This document shows, piece after piece, positions 34,040 through 43,027 of a stretch of DNA of 64,000 nt. Below the pieces are notes generated by a model. The model was given only the letters and a program-made list of their open reading frames with translations. It was not told the DNA's origin and did not search any database. Position 1 is the first letter of the stretch. Each line of letters opens with the position of its first letter. The DNA is from Kushneria konosiri. GTDB taxonomy: Bacteria > Pseudomonadota > Gammaproteobacteria > Pseudomonadales > Halomonadaceae. Location of the stretch: NCBI RefSeq assembly GCF_002155145.1, contig NZ_CP021323.1, forward strand, positions 1,426,001 to 1,490,000, in the 5' to 3' direction. Both the position numbers and the translations under genes were made by a program.

Positions 34040-35146
34040 CTATTTCTCCAAAAAAAGATCCTTGTACCGGTGCGGCTGCGAGCGCAGATACTGATTCGGC
34101 GCGCTCACCTGCGCGCCCAATGCGGCGGCGGCATGCCACGGCCAGCGCGGGTTATACAGCATGGTCCGGGCCAGCGCGACGGCGTCGGCGTCTCCCGTGG
34201 CCACAATGGCTTCTGCCTGTTCCGGCTCCGTGATCAGTCCTACCGCAATGGTCGGCATGTCGACGACCTCGCCAATGGCACGTGCCAGAGGCACCTGATA
34301 ATTCGGTCCTACCGGAATCTGCTGGGCCGAGGTCAGCCCACCACTTGAAACATGAATAAAGCTGCAGCCACGGGCATCGAGCTCGCGGGCCAGCGTCCGG
34401 CTCTCCTCGACACTCCAGCCGCCCTTTGCCCAGTCCGTGGCCGAAATACGAATGCCTACCGGCCGCTCCTGCGGGAAAGCGTCACGTACCGCATCGAAGA
34501 CTTCAAGCGTCAGACGCATACGGTTTTCCAGACTGCCGCCGTACTCGTCATTGCGCTGATTGGACAGCGGCGACAGGAACTGGTGCAGCAGATAGCCGTG
34601 AGCGGCGTGAATCTCGACCGCCTCGATGCCCAGACGCGCCGAGCGCTCGGCAGCCCGCTTGAACTGCGCACGAATATCATTGATCTCCTCGACGGACAGC
34701 GCGTGCGGGGGATTCTCCCCATCACCGTAGGCGATGCCTGAAGGAGCAACGGTCTGCCAGCCGCGCGCTGCGTCAGGGGCAATCTGTGCACCTCCTTCCC
34801 AGGGCACATGGGTAGAGGCCTTGCGTCCGGCATGACCGAGCTGAATCCCCAGCGGCATGTCTGAATGCGCACGGACGGCTTCCAGCGTTCTCTTCAGGGC
34901 CTGTTCGTTATCATCGTTCCAGAGCCCGAGGTCATCAGGGCTGATGCGGCCTTCCGGTGACACGGCCGTGGCTTCCAGAATCAGCAGGCCGGCGCCGGAC
35001 AGCGCCAGATGCCCCAGATGGATGGTATGCCAGTCGGTTGCATTACCCTCATGGGCCGAGTACTGACACATGGGGGCAATCAGGATGCGGTTGGACAGTT
35101 CAAGCTGGCTCAGCTTGAGCGGCTCGAAAAGACGAGGGGAGGGCAT
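34040..35146 (-). CDS. NADH:flavin oxidoreductase, old yellow enzyme of the YqjM class
   Basis: A 368-residue TIM-barrel flavoenzyme. The YqjM-type cysteine is in LIAPMCQYSA, the substrate-binding His pair in EIHAAHGYLLHQFLSP, then LSNQRNDEYGGSLENRMR, GIRISATDW and GDADAVALARTMLYNPRWP. It reduces alpha,beta-unsaturated carbonyls or nitro compounds with NAD(P)H. The chosen ATG (MPSPRLFEPL) has AGGAGA upstream. A large palindrome stands 53-84 bases before the start and may be its operator. Confidence 0.9.
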   Translation of the reverse strand: MPSPRLFEPLKLSQLELSNRILIAPMCQYSAHEGNATDWHTIHLGHLALSGAGLLILEATAVSPEGRISPDDLGLWNDDNEQALKRTLEAVRAHSDMPLGIQLGHAGRKASTHVPWEGGAQIAPDAARGWQTVAPSGIAYGDGENPPHALSVEEINDIRAQFKRAAERSARLGIEAVEIHAAHGYLLHQFLSPLSNQRNDEYGGSLENRMRLTLEVFDAVRDAFPQERPVGIRISATDWAKGGWSVEESRTLARELDARGCSFIHVSSGGLTSAQQIPVGPNYQVPLARAIGEVVDMPTIAVGLITEPEQAEAIVATGDADAVALARTMLYNPRWPWHAAAALGAQVSAPNQYLRSQPHRYKDLFLEK

Positions 35147-35198
35147 AAGGATTCTCCTTTGATGACGGGTCCAGCTGAGGAGCGAAAGTCTGACATGA

Positions 35199-35230
35199 AT
35201 CGATTTTGTTAGCACGCTATCAAAATCGAT
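35199..35230. promoter_or_regulatory. Near-perfect 32-bp palindrome upstream of the old yellow enzyme gene
   Basis: ATCGATTTTG (35199-35208) is mirrored by CAAAATCGAT (35221-35230), and the inner TAGC/GCTA also pairs, with a single T-T mismatch. It lies 53-84 bases upstream of the minus-strand start codon, the place expected for a repressor site such as that of a TetR- or MarR-type electrophile sensor. No such regulator gene is adjacent. Confidence 0.6.
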
Positions 35231-35333
35231 GAAGCACATCGAAAATTTTTTGCATCTGTCAGGAACTCTTTGCGGCAGGGTGACTCAAAGTCAGTGTTCC
35301 CTTGAATGATCCCTTGCAAGAAATATTCTTGTC

Positions 35334-35362
35334 GCCTGCCACCCCCTGGCAGGCTTTTTTTT
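35334..35362 (+). terminator. Orphan intrinsic terminator upstream of pgeF
   Basis: A perfect 8-bp stem GCCTGCCA/TGGCAGGC with a CCCCC loop and eight T. It lies between the 5' end of the minus-strand old yellow enzyme gene and the pgeF start, so no protein gene on the plus strand ends here. It implies a short plus-strand transcript: a leader with attenuation or a small RNA. Confidence 0.75.
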
Positions 35363-35439
35363 GTCTGCTGTACGGGGCTGTGCCCGTGCCGACACCAAAC
35401 ATCTACAATCAAGGCATGCGCGTCACCGGAGCTTCACCC

Positions 35440-36168
35440 ATGATCACGTCCTCGCTGCTGTCAGATATCTCCTCGATAGCGCATGGCTTCGGCCACCGAC
35501 AGATGCTGATGCCCGGATCTCTTGCCGGATTCGAGGCGGCGCGCCCGCAAAAGCAGCAGGTACACGGTACGCGTATCGTAACGGTCGAGCGGCCGGGGCA
35601 GGCCTGCGGGGAGGCCGATGGATTTCTGACCGACCGGCCGGGCATTCCCGTGTCAGTCGTCACGGCAGACTGCCTGCCGATCCTGTTGGCGCATCGCAGC
35701 GGCGGCTATATAGGCGCCCTGCATGCCGGCTGGCGCGGCCTGCTCGACGGTATTATCGAGCTGATGCTTGAGCGCATCACGGCGCAGCGCTGGGGCAATC
35801 TGTCGGAGTGGCGGGCGGTGGTCGGGCCGGCAGCCGGTGCCCGGGCCTACGAGGTCAGCGAGGCACTGGTCACTCGATTCAGGGCGTCCCTGTCGATACC
35901 CGATGAGGTCATGGCGCCCTTGCCGCGCCATCTGGCGCTGGGTGCCATCGCCTGTCACAAGCTGGAGGATGCAGGGGTGGGGGAGATCGAGCATCTCGAC
36001 CAGTGCACGATCACCACGCTGACGGATGGCAGTATCGGAGCGCTGAATGGCCCTGACCCGAACGCCTATCGGTTTCAGAGTCATCGGCGTCACACGCTGA
36101 CCCATCCTGATCCTGACGAGCGCCCGAAACTGCCCAATCAGCATTCGGGGCTGGTGATCCTGCCCTGA
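35440..36168 (+). CDS. pgeF: PgeF/YfiH (multicopper-like laccase-domain) protein
   Basis: A 242-residue protein of the YfiH/PgeF family with its three zinc-site segments: QVHGTRIV, VTADCLPILLAH and ALHAGWRGLLDGI. Members act as peptidoglycan-editing amidases or purine nucleosidases. The C-terminal segment (YRFQSHRRHTLTHPDPDERP) departs from the usual YSYRRDGVTGR. The start ATG was chosen because GGAG lies eight bases before it; an ATG eight codons earlier has poorer spacing. Confidence 0.85.
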   Translation: MITSSLLSDISSIAHGFGHRQMLMPGSLAGFEAARPQKQQVHGTRIVTVERPGQACGEADGFLTDRPGIPVSVVTADCLPILLAHRSGGYIGALHAGWRGLLDGIIELMLERITAQRWGNLSEWRAVVGPAAGARAYEVSEALVTRFRASLSIPDEVMAPLPRHLALGAIACHKLEDAGVGEIEHLDQCTITTLTDGSIGALNGPDPNAYRFQSHRRHTLTHPDPDERPKLPNQHSGLVILP

Positions 36169-36186
36169 CATTCTGCTTCTGACCCT

Positions 36187-36206
36187 GATGTTTCACGTGA
36201 AACATC
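36187..36206. promoter_or_regulatory. parS-like ParB-binding site 3
   Basis: The perfect 16-bp consensus at 36189-36204, extended to a 20-bp palindrome. It lies in the 63-bp gap between the convergent pgeF and DUF924 genes. Confidence 0.9.
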
Positions 36207-36231
36207 GTGTGTCGGTTAGAACGATGGCCGG

Positions 36232-36783
36232 CTAGAACGACGAGCCCGGTGTGGTCAAAAAGGTACGCTCCTCTGACGTGCTGTCGCGGCCCAGTGCGTC
36301 GTTTCGATGGGGATAGCGACCAAAGCGCTCGAGAATGGCCCGATGGCGATGTTCCACGTCGAGATGGCGCTCGAGACCGGGCTGAGCGAAAAGCCTGATG
36401 GCCTCCTGATGAATGATCAGGGATTCACTGTGCATCCAGGGCATATAGAGAAAGGGGCGCTGCGTCAGCGAGAGCCTGTGATCACAGCCCAAGCGAACGG
36501 CCTCCTGAGCCAGCACCAGTGCCTGCGCATCATGGGAGAAGGCACGTGGATCACCGCGATAGACGTTGCGGGAAAACTGATCGATCACGATGACCTCGGC
36601 CAGCCGGCCGCGGTCACTGTCGCGCCAGTGGCAAAGCTCACCCCGGCGTGCCGCGTCCAAAAGCGCCCCAAAGCGTGTGGCGATGGTCTCATCAAGGGCG
36701 TCATCGCGGCGAAACCACTGCCCGGGCGTCAGGGTGTCGAACCAGAATGAGAGGACCTCCTCGTGATCATGGCTGTGCGTCAT
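36232..36783 (-). CDS. DUF924 family protein
   Basis: A 183-residue all-helical protein of the DUF924 family. Typical segments are VLSFWFDTLTPGQWFRRDDALDETI, LAEVIVIDQFSRNVYRGDPRAFSHDAQAL, LSLTQRPFLYMPWMHSE and HRAILERFGRYPHRNDALGR. The function of this TPR-like family is unknown. Its start overlaps the end of the upstream hydroxylase gene by 17 bases, so the two are translationally linked. Confidence 0.87.
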   Translation of the reverse strand: MTHSHDHEEVLSFWFDTLTPGQWFRRDDALDETIATRFGALLDAARRGELCHWRDSDRGRLAEVIVIDQFSRNVYRGDPRAFSHDAQALVLAQEAVRLGCDHRLSLTQRPFLYMPWMHSESLIIHQEAIRLFAQPGLERHLDVEHRHRAILERFGRYPHRNDALGRDSTSEERTFLTTPGSSF

Positions 36784-37990
36784 GATCCTCGCTTCCTCTG
36801 GCGTTGTTCAGCGGCTGCCCCGTGGCCAGCGACATCATGAAGCGCTTGACCGGCGCCATCCGATCGGCGCCCTTCAGGCCACGCTCTGCCAGCGTGCGAA
36901 GCGGTGCGAAGGGCAGGGTGAACAGGTGATGAAGCTGCTCGACGCCGGTCAGCATGGCGGCGTTGCGCGGCCACTGTCGGCGCTGGTAGCGGCTCAGCGC
37001 CTGGGCAGTACCCGGGTCGCTTTCCTGCTCGAGCGCCTCGGTCAGTGACAGCACATCGGCCAGCCCCAGGTTGATGCCCTGACCTGCCATGGGATGGATG
37101 ACGTGGGCGGCGTCGCCGACCAGCGCGACGCGTTTGCCGGTATAGCGCTGGGCATGCAGCCGTCGGATCGGAAAGCGCCCGCGCTCGAGGATGGCCTCAA
37201 TTCCGCCAAGGCGCGCCGGGAAGGCTTCAAGGATGGCTGAGCGCAGGGTGTCATCGTCCATGCTCATGCGCTTTTGAATCTGTCCCGGACGGTCGTACCA
37301 GACCAGAGAAGCCTGTCGATCATGCAGCGGCAGCAGTGCGACCGGTCCGCTGGGGGTAAAGATCTGCCAGGTGGTGTGGCCGGGCAATTCGGCCAGGCGT
37401 ACGTTGATGAGCATCGCTTCCTGGGCGTAATCACGCTGCTGGCTGCTGATGCCGGCCAGGTGGCGCACATGGGAGCGTGCGCCGTCAGCCCCGATGATCA
37501 GGCGGGCATTCAGCGCTCGACCATCATCGAGCAGGCCATCGACACGGTCATCATGACGCTGAAGCGATGACAGGCGTGACTCGCTGATCAGGGTGACCTG
37601 CGCCATCGACATCAACGTCTGCCAGAGCGCTGCGCGCAGACGATCGTTTTCGACAAAGACCCCGAAGCGGGTCAGGTTGATGTCTTTCGCACTGAAGCTC
37701 AGCGCGTTTGGCGTCTCGCGGCTGCCGGCTTCAAGCCGATCGAAGTCAGTCAGAAAGTGTGCCGGCAAATGCGCCATGACACCGGCTTCTTCCAGCAGGC
37801 GCAGTGCAGCGCTGTTGAGTGAGGTGGTACGAAGCTGCAGCGTCTCGTCAGGCATTTCGGGAGCGCGGTCGCTGTCGAGCACCGTGATGGTAAAGGCCGT
37901 GCGGTGCGCCAGTCGGGCGGCCATGGCCAGTCCCGCGATGCCGCCGCCGACAACGACGATGTCGGATGTGATCGTGCTGGTCTCTGTCAT
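36767..37990 (-). CDS. UbiH/UbiF/VisC family FAD-dependent hydroxylase
   Basis: A 407-residue flavoprotein monooxygenase. It has the N-terminal VVVGGGIAGLAMAARLA site, the middle IIGADGARSHVRHLAG and the C-terminal RVALVGDAAHVIHPMAGQGINLGLADVLSL, the full set for aromatic-ring hydroxylases of ubiquinone biosynthesis. Which ring position it hydroxylates cannot be told. The ATG of MTETST was chosen; the open frame extends 22 codons further upstream without conserved sequence. Confidence 0.87.
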   Translation of the reverse strand: MTETSTITSDIVVVGGGIAGLAMAARLAHRTAFTITVLDSDRAPEMPDETLQLRTTSLNSAALRLLEEAGVMAHLPAHFLTDFDRLEAGSRETPNALSFSAKDINLTRFGVFVENDRLRAALWQTLMSMAQVTLISESRLSSLQRHDDRVDGLLDDGRALNARLIIGADGARSHVRHLAGISSQQRDYAQEAMLINVRLAELPGHTTWQIFTPSGPVALLPLHDRQASLVWYDRPGQIQKRMSMDDDTLRSAILEAFPARLGGIEAILERGRFPIRRLHAQRYTGKRVALVGDAAHVIHPMAGQGINLGLADVLSLTEALEQESDPGTAQALSRYQRRQWPRNAAMLTGVEQLHHLFTLPFAPLRTLAERGLKGADRMAPVKRFMMSLATGQPLNNARGSEDHDAQP

Positions 37991-38095
37991 GGTTGCGCCA
38001 CCCGTATGAACAATGCCGTGTGTAAGGGAGACTTCAGTATAAACGACGCCTGCCACGCTCGCGTGAACGGTGTGCGACGTCGCCGCCGCCGCCGT

Positions 38096-38677
38096 CTACC
38101 GATGCGGTGGGATCATGGTCGGGTCATCGGAAAGCAGCCGGTTGGCAAAATCGAGCAGCGAATCGGCGATCACCACCTCGTCGGGGCGGTCGAGCTGATC
38201 AAGATCGCCGCGGGTGATCTCTCCCTTGCCGGTCAGGACCAGCGCCGTCCGGCATCCGGCGGTCTGGCCGGCCTGTAGATCGCGCAGACTGTCGCCCACC
38301 ATCCATGCCTGATCGAGGCCCTCAAGCTGACACAGGTCCCGAATCTGATACAAAAGTCCCGGTTTGGGCTTTCGGGTATCGCTCTCATCGTCCGGCCCGT
38401 GGGGGGAGTAGACGACATGAGCAATTCTGCCGCCGGCCGCCTCGACTTCCCTGTGCATCCTGTCGTGCATGGCCTCAAGGGTTGCCTCGTCAAAGTAGCC
38501 GCGGGCAATACCGGACTGATTGGTGGCTACGGCCAGCGTCCAGCCGGCCTGATACAGACGGGCGATGGCTTCCAGTGCCTGGGGGAAGGCCAGCCACTGC
38601 TCGGGACTCCTGATGAATTCGATGGAATCCTCGTTAATCACGCCATCCCGGTCGAGGATAATCAGTCCTGCACTCAT
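38096..38677 (-). CDS. gmhB: D-glycero-beta-D-manno-heptose-1,7-bisphosphate 7-phosphatase
   Basis: A 193-residue HAD phosphatase: ILDRDGVINEDS (nucleophile), VATNQSGIARGYFDEATL and TRKPKPGLLYQIRD with AWMVGDSLRDLQAG. It removes the 7-phosphate in heptose synthesis for LPS core, upstream of HldE, which lies in this same window. The zinc loop usually written CPHxP...CxCRKP reads SPHGPDDESDTRKP here, so the cysteine ligands are gone. The gene is separated from the heptose genes at 51-61 kb. Confidence 0.87.
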   Translation of the reverse strand: MSAGLIILDRDGVINEDSIEFIRSPEQWLAFPQALEAIARLYQAGWTLAVATNQSGIARGYFDEATLEAMHDRMHREVEAAGGRIAHVVYSPHGPDDESDTRKPKPGLLYQIRDLCQLEGLDQAWMVGDSLRDLQAGQTAGCRTALVLTGKGEITRGDLDQLDRPDEVVIADSLLDFANRLLSDDPTMIPPHR

Positions 38678-38820
38678 GTCGGCCTTCCCTGCAATGGTCC
38701 CCGAAAACGGGTTTTGAAGTGAAATGATGCCAGAGGCCCGAGTCCGTGTTCACAGTCGGTTTCTGGACGCCCTGCCATGACTACATTACATTGAATCAAA
38801 TTATTTTTTCGGAGTTCACC

Positions 38821-39282
38821 ATGAAAAAGCCCGTATCGATGCTTGGCGCAGCGCTCATTACGGCCGGCCTGCTGGCCGCCCCGATGGCAATGGCCGGCAG
38901 CCAGGGCGCTCAGCAGGGGCAGGCACCAGCGCAGATGCAGCAACCTCAGCCTGTAGAACCGGGCACCCTGTCAAAGCAGTATCAGGATGATGAGCTTCGC
39001 TCGTTTCTGGACGTCAATCGCGACATGATTCCGGTCATCAAGAAACTGTCGAGCCAGAACGTGTCGGATCAGGAGCAGGCCCGGTCGATGATGCAGGAGT
39101 TCCAGAGCAAGACGGAAGACTCCCTCAAGCAGCATGACCTGTCCGTTCAGCAGTATCAAAAAATCGGTACCGACGCCTCGCGTGACAAGGCACTGGAAAA
39201 GCGCCTGATCAATATGGACCCCGAACTCTACAAGCAGCTTCAGGCCATGCAGTCACAGGCGCGTCAGCAACCGGCCCAGTAA
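38821..39282 (+). CDS. Exported DUF4168 family protein
   Basis: A 153-residue protein with a clear signal peptide (MKKPVSMLGAALITAGLLAA, cleavage after AMA). A Gln-rich linker precedes a helical DUF4168 domain (LRSFLDVNRDMIPVIKKLSSQN, RLINMDPELYKQLQAMQ). It is probably periplasmic; the family's function is not known. GGAG lies 9 bases before the ATG. A strong bidirectional terminator follows. Confidence 0.8.
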   Translation: MKKPVSMLGAALITAGLLAAPMAMAGSQGAQQGQAPAQMQQPQPVEPGTLSKQYQDDELRSFLDVNRDMIPVIKKLSSQNVSDQEQARSMMQEFQSKTEDSLKQHDLSVQQYQKIGTDASRDKALEKRLINMDPELYKQLQAMQSQARQQPAQ

Positions 39283-39318
39283 GGTTGCTCGCCGGGTTAG
39301 CCCGGCTGCTGAAAAGTT

Positions 39319-39354
39319 AAAAGCCGGCTCGCCATTTGGCGAGCCGGCTTTTTT
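39319..39354. terminator. Bidirectional intrinsic terminator between convergent genes
   Basis: A perfect 13-bp stem AAGCCGGCTCGCC/GGCGAGCCGGCTT with an ATTT loop, A-rich on the left and T-rich on the right. It serves the DUF4168 gene and the convergent MFS gene, whose stop is 26 bases away. Confidence 0.93.
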
Positions 39355-39379
39355 GATCCCTGCAGGACGATGAGTGCGA

Positions 39380-40561
39380 TCACGCTGGCAGATGGGCTTC
39401 ACAGCGATGGCCGCGCCACCAGAGCGCAAGTCCCACAAGGCTTGTAATGACGCCGAAAGCCGTTACGCCGGTCCAGCCGGCATGACCGTAAAGCCATGCC
39501 GAGGCCAGCGAACCGGTGGCCCCGCCCAGGAAATAGCTCACCATATAAGCGGCGTTGAGACGGTTGCGAGCGTCAGGATCGATGCGATAGACCATGTTGA
39601 GGTTGGTGATATGCACCAGCTGCACGGCGATGTCGAGCACCAGTACGCCGATCACGATCGCCACCAGCGACCGCTCGGCCCAGAACAGCGGCAGCCAGCC
39701 CAGTAGCAATAACACGAGTCCTGATGTGGTGGTCAGCCGTGCCCGACCGCGATCGACCTGACGCCCGGCCCAGGGGGCCACCAGTGCGCCGGCCGCGCCC
39801 AGAAGCCCCAGAAGGCCGATGGTGGCATCACTGAACTGCCAGGGCGGGTTGGATAACAAAAAGGCGACCGGCGTCCAGAAAGCGGCAAAAAGGGCAAAGG
39901 TCAGCGCGCCCAGTGCAGCACGAAGACGCAGCGCCGGATGGGTCGCCAGAAGTCGGCCGACCGAGCGAATCAGTGCCGCGTAACCCAGTCCGGCATGCGT
40001 ACTGAGCCGGGGCAGGGCGCGCCAGAGCAGCAGGGTAGTGATCAGCATCAGGACGGCGGCCACCAGGTAGACCAGCCGCCAGTTGCCCAGCGTCGAGAGT
40101 GCGCCGGCAAAGGTGCGTGCCAGCAGGATGCCGATCAAAAGCCCGCTCATGACGGTGCCTACGGCGCGGCCGCGCTGCTCCGGGGCGGCAAGCGTGGCGG
40201 CAAAGGGCACCAGCACCTGGGCGACCACTGAAAAGACGCCGGTCATGGCGGTGCCCAGCAGCAGCACGGCGAGATTGGTAGACAGTGCGCTGATCACGAG
40301 TCCGACAGTGGCCAGCAGCATCATGATCACGACCAGTCGACGCCGCTCGATCATGTCGCCCAGTGGCACCAGCAGCAACAGGCCGGCGGCGTAGCCCAGC
40401 TGTGCGGTGGTCACGATGATGCCGGCGCCCGAATAGTTCAGCTCAAGCTGATCGGCAATGGTGTGCAGCAGCGGCTGGGCATAGTAGTTGCTGGCCACCG
40501 AGATGCCGGTAGCCATGGCCATTAACAGCAGCAGCGGAGTCGGCAGGGCCGTCGATGTCAT
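39380..40561 (-). CDS. MFS transporter (YnfM/drug- or sugar-efflux-like)
   Basis: A 393-residue, 12-helix MFS protein. SNYYAQPLLHTIADQL near the start, GDMIERRRLVVIMML and RGRAVGTVMSGLLIGILLARTFAG are typical of the YnfM-like group of exporters. The substrate is unknown. The ATG of MTSTALP was chosen; a GTG five codons earlier is possible. It is separated from the lyase gene upstream by 117 bases and may be independent of it. Confidence 0.82.
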   Translation of the reverse strand: MTSTALPTPLLLLMAMATGISVASNYYAQPLLHTIADQLELNYSGAGIIVTTAQLGYAAGLLLLVPLGDMIERRRLVVIMMLLATVGLVISALSTNLAVLLLGTAMTGVFSVVAQVLVPFAATLAAPEQRGRAVGTVMSGLLIGILLARTFAGALSTLGNWRLVYLVAAVLMLITTLLLWRALPRLSTHAGLGYAALIRSVGRLLATHPALRLRAALGALTFALFAAFWTPVAFLLSNPPWQFSDATIGLLGLLGAAGALVAPWAGRQVDRGRARLTTTSGLVLLLLGWLPLFWAERSLVAIVIGVLVLDIAVQLVHITNLNMVYRIDPDARNRLNAAYMVSYFLGGATGSLASAWLYGHAGWTGVTAFGVITSLVGLALWWRGHRCEAHLPA

Positions 40562-40678
40562 ATCCCGGGATGTCACGGCAGGCGTCTCTCTGAATCAGGG
40601 CTGAACAGGAGAGGCGCAGTGTGATCGCGTTTGAAGCCGGGTGCAAAGAAAGATGCCCGTCATCGACGGCGTGAGGGC

Positions 40679-41608
40679 TTATCGAGCGCGCACGGACGCC
40701 GGCAGCGGGTAGCGCCGGTTGGCGCGTCCGGCCTTCACGACCTGACCCGGTACGTCATGGCCGACCCGTTCGGGCAGGGTCTGTGACACCGCCAGCAGGG
40801 CGTCGAGATCCACCCCGGTATCAACCCCCATCTCCTCGAACATGTGGACCAGATCCTCGGTACAGACATTGCCGCTGGCGCCTGGCGCAAAGGGGCAGCC
40901 GCCCAGCCCGCCCAGTGCGGCATCAAAGCGCGTCACGCCGGCCTGCCAGGCTGAGAGCGCGTTGGCCAGCCCCATGCCGCGGGTATTGTGCACATGCAGG
41001 GTCACTGCCAGCTCGGGCCAGCGCTCCAGCACTTCCTCACACAGTGTGCGTACCTGACGCGGATTGGCCATGCCGGTGGTATCACACAGCGAGACGCCAC
41101 GAATGCCCAGCGAGGTGAGCCGTTCCACAATCTCGATGATCCGGGAGGCGGGCACCTCACCGTCAAACGGGCAGCCAAAGGCCGTCGAGATCGAGGCGTT
41201 GATGAAGACGTCCCGGCCGCGTGCCTGCTCGATCATGGCGGGAAAGCGATCAAGCGACTGCCAGGGCGTCATGCGCAGATTGGCAAGGCCATGGCCGTCG
41301 CTTGCCGACATCACCAGATTGAGCTCATCGGCATTCGCGGCCAGCGCCCGCTCGACGCCCCGTTCGTTGGGCACCAGCGCGACATAGTCCACGTCCGGGT
41401 GACGGGTGATGCCGGCCATCACTTCCCCGGCATCGGCCAGATTGGGAATCGCCCTTGGCGAGGTAAACGAGGTGGCCTCGATCTTCGCCACACCGGTTTG
41501 AGAGAGCGCATCAATCAGAGCGATCTTGTCAGCGGTGGGTACGAAGCGTTCTTCGATCTGAAGGCCGTCGCGCGGGGCGACTTCCTGGATGATGACGCGC
41601 GGGTTCAT
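40679..41608 (-). CDS. HMG-CoA lyase-family acyl-CoA lyase (HMG-CoA or citramalyl-CoA lyase)
   Basis: A 309-residue TIM-barrel aldolase. It opens with EVAPRDGLQIEERFVPTADKI, has SLCDTTGMANP and VTLHVHNTRGMGLAN (metal His pair), and GGLGGCPFAPGASGNV (catalytic Cys loop). It splits a 3-hydroxy-3-methyl-acyl-CoA into acetyl-CoA plus a keto acid. Being coupled to a CaiB/BaiF CoA-transferase (one base between them) and near an aconitase-family hydratase, (R)-citramalyl-CoA or HMG-CoA is the likely substrate. RBS GGGAGA precedes the ATG. Confidence 0.87.
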   Translation of the reverse strand: MNPRVIIQEVAPRDGLQIEERFVPTADKIALIDALSQTGVAKIEATSFTSPRAIPNLADAGEVMAGITRHPDVDYVALVPNERGVERALAANADELNLVMSASDGHGLANLRMTPWQSLDRFPAMIEQARGRDVFINASISTAFGCPFDGEVPASRIIEIVERLTSLGIRGVSLCDTTGMANPRQVRTLCEEVLERWPELAVTLHVHNTRGMGLANALSAWQAGVTRFDAALGGLGGCPFAPGASGNVCTEDLVHMFEEMGVDTGVDLDALLAVSQTLPERVGHDVPGQVVKAGRANRRYPLPASVRAR

Positions 41609-41609
41609 G

Positions 41610-42890
41610 TCATTCTCCCTTGTCCGTGCACTTTGATGCCGACGCTTCGGTATCCGGTTCTGGGGTGTCATACAAAACGCCACGTTCAAACAGTGCCTGC
41701 TGGGTGGCGGCATCAATGCCCAGCTCGTCGAGCACGTCACGGGTATGCTGGCCCAGCCGCGGGCCGCCGCCCTCGATGCGCCCCGGTGTGCGACTCAGCC
41801 GTGGCATCACGCCGGGTACCTTCAACTTGCGCCCCTCGGCGGTGATGATGGTCTGGATCATGTCGCGGGCCTGATAGTGCGGATCGTTGACAATATCGCG
41901 CGCGGTATAGGGAAAGCCCACCGGCACGCCGACGGTCTCCAGCACGCTTAGAACATGGTCGCGCTCATGGCGTGATGTCCACTCGGCGATCGCACTATCG
42001 ATCCGCTCGGCCTGACGCGAGCGGCCGTCGTTGTGGGCCAGCGCCGGGTCTTCGGCCAGATCCGGTCGCTCGATTGCCTGCATCAGACGTTGATAGATGC
42101 TGTCGCCGTTGCCGGCAATCAGCACATGCTCATCGTTGAGACACGGGTAAGAGTTCGATGGCGTAATGCCGGGCAAGGCGCTGCCGCTGGGCTCGCGAAT
42201 GACCCCTGCGCCGTCGTATTCGGGAATCAGGCTCTCCATCATGGCAAACACCGACTCATAGAGCGCCACATCGATGTATTGCCCCTTGCCGCTTTTATGG
42301 CGCTCCTGCAGCGCCAGCAGGGCGCCGATGACGCCATAGAGTGCCGACAGCGAATCCCCGAGGCTCACGCCCACGCGCACCGAGCGCTCGCCGGGATGGC
42401 CGGAGAGATAACGCAGCCCACCCATGGCCTCGCCAATCACGCCGAAGCCGGGACGATCGCGATAGGGGCCGGTCTGGCCGTAGCCGGAGATGCGCACCAT
42501 GATCAGCCCCGGATTGGCTGCGCTCAGGGTCTCCCAGCCCAGCCCCCATTTCTCGAGTGTGCCGGGGCGAAAGTTTTCCACCACGATGTCGGCTTCACGC
42601 GCCAGCTGACGCACGATCTCCTGACCTTCCTCACTGCGCAGGTCCAGCGACAACGAGCGCTTGTTGCGGGTCTGGACATGCCACCAAAGCGACGTGCCTT
42701 CCTCGACAATGCGCCAGCGGCGCAGCGGGTCGCCGGTACCGGGAGGCTCGATCTTGATCACATCGGCGCCGAATTCGCCCAGCAGCTTGGTGGCAAAGGG
42801 GCCGGCGATCAGCTGGCCCATCTCCAGAACCTTCAGACCGGCGAGTGCCTCGGGAGCATCAATGCCGGCAGTGGTGTCGGACGCGGTCAT
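41610..42890 (-). CDS. CaiB/BaiF (class III) CoA-transferase
   Basis: A 426-residue protein. It has GLKVLEMGQLIAGPFATKLLGEFGADVIKIEPPGTGDPLRRW, NKRSLSLDLRSEEGQEI, ADIVVENFRPGTLEKWGLG and PFGVIGEAMGGLRYLSG-type segments; the family nucleophile Asp is in KIEPPGTGD/DIVVENFRPG context. It moves CoA from a donor such as succinyl-CoA to a carboxylic acid, feeding the lyase immediately downstream. The ATG has AGGAG seven bases upstream. It is the promoter-proximal gene of a two-gene operon opposite a LysR gene. Confidence 0.9.
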   Translation of the reverse strand: MTASDTTAGIDAPEALAGLKVLEMGQLIAGPFATKLLGEFGADVIKIEPPGTGDPLRRWRIVEEGTSLWWHVQTRNKRSLSLDLRSEEGQEIVRQLAREADIVVENFRPGTLEKWGLGWETLSAANPGLIMVRISGYGQTGPYRDRPGFGVIGEAMGGLRYLSGHPGERSVRVGVSLGDSLSALYGVIGALLALQERHKSGKGQYIDVALYESVFAMMESLIPEYDGAGVIREPSGSALPGITPSNSYPCLNDEHVLIAGNGDSIYQRLMQAIERPDLAEDPALAHNDGRSRQAERIDSAIAEWTSRHERDHVLSVLETVGVPVGFPYTARDIVNDPHYQARDMIQTIITAEGRKLKVPGVMPRLSRTPGRIEGGGPRLGQHTRDVLDELGIDAATQQALFERGVLYDTPEPDTEASASKCTDKGE

Positions 42891-43027
42891 GGCGCACTCC
42901 TGACAAGGGATAAGGGCCTTGAGCATCGCCGAGGGGCAAGCATGGACGCAATTGAGGTTTGACCAAGGCAGCGTTCGCAGACGACGAAGACGGTGGCAGA
43001 CTGAGGCACTGTCTGATGGGAGCCATC

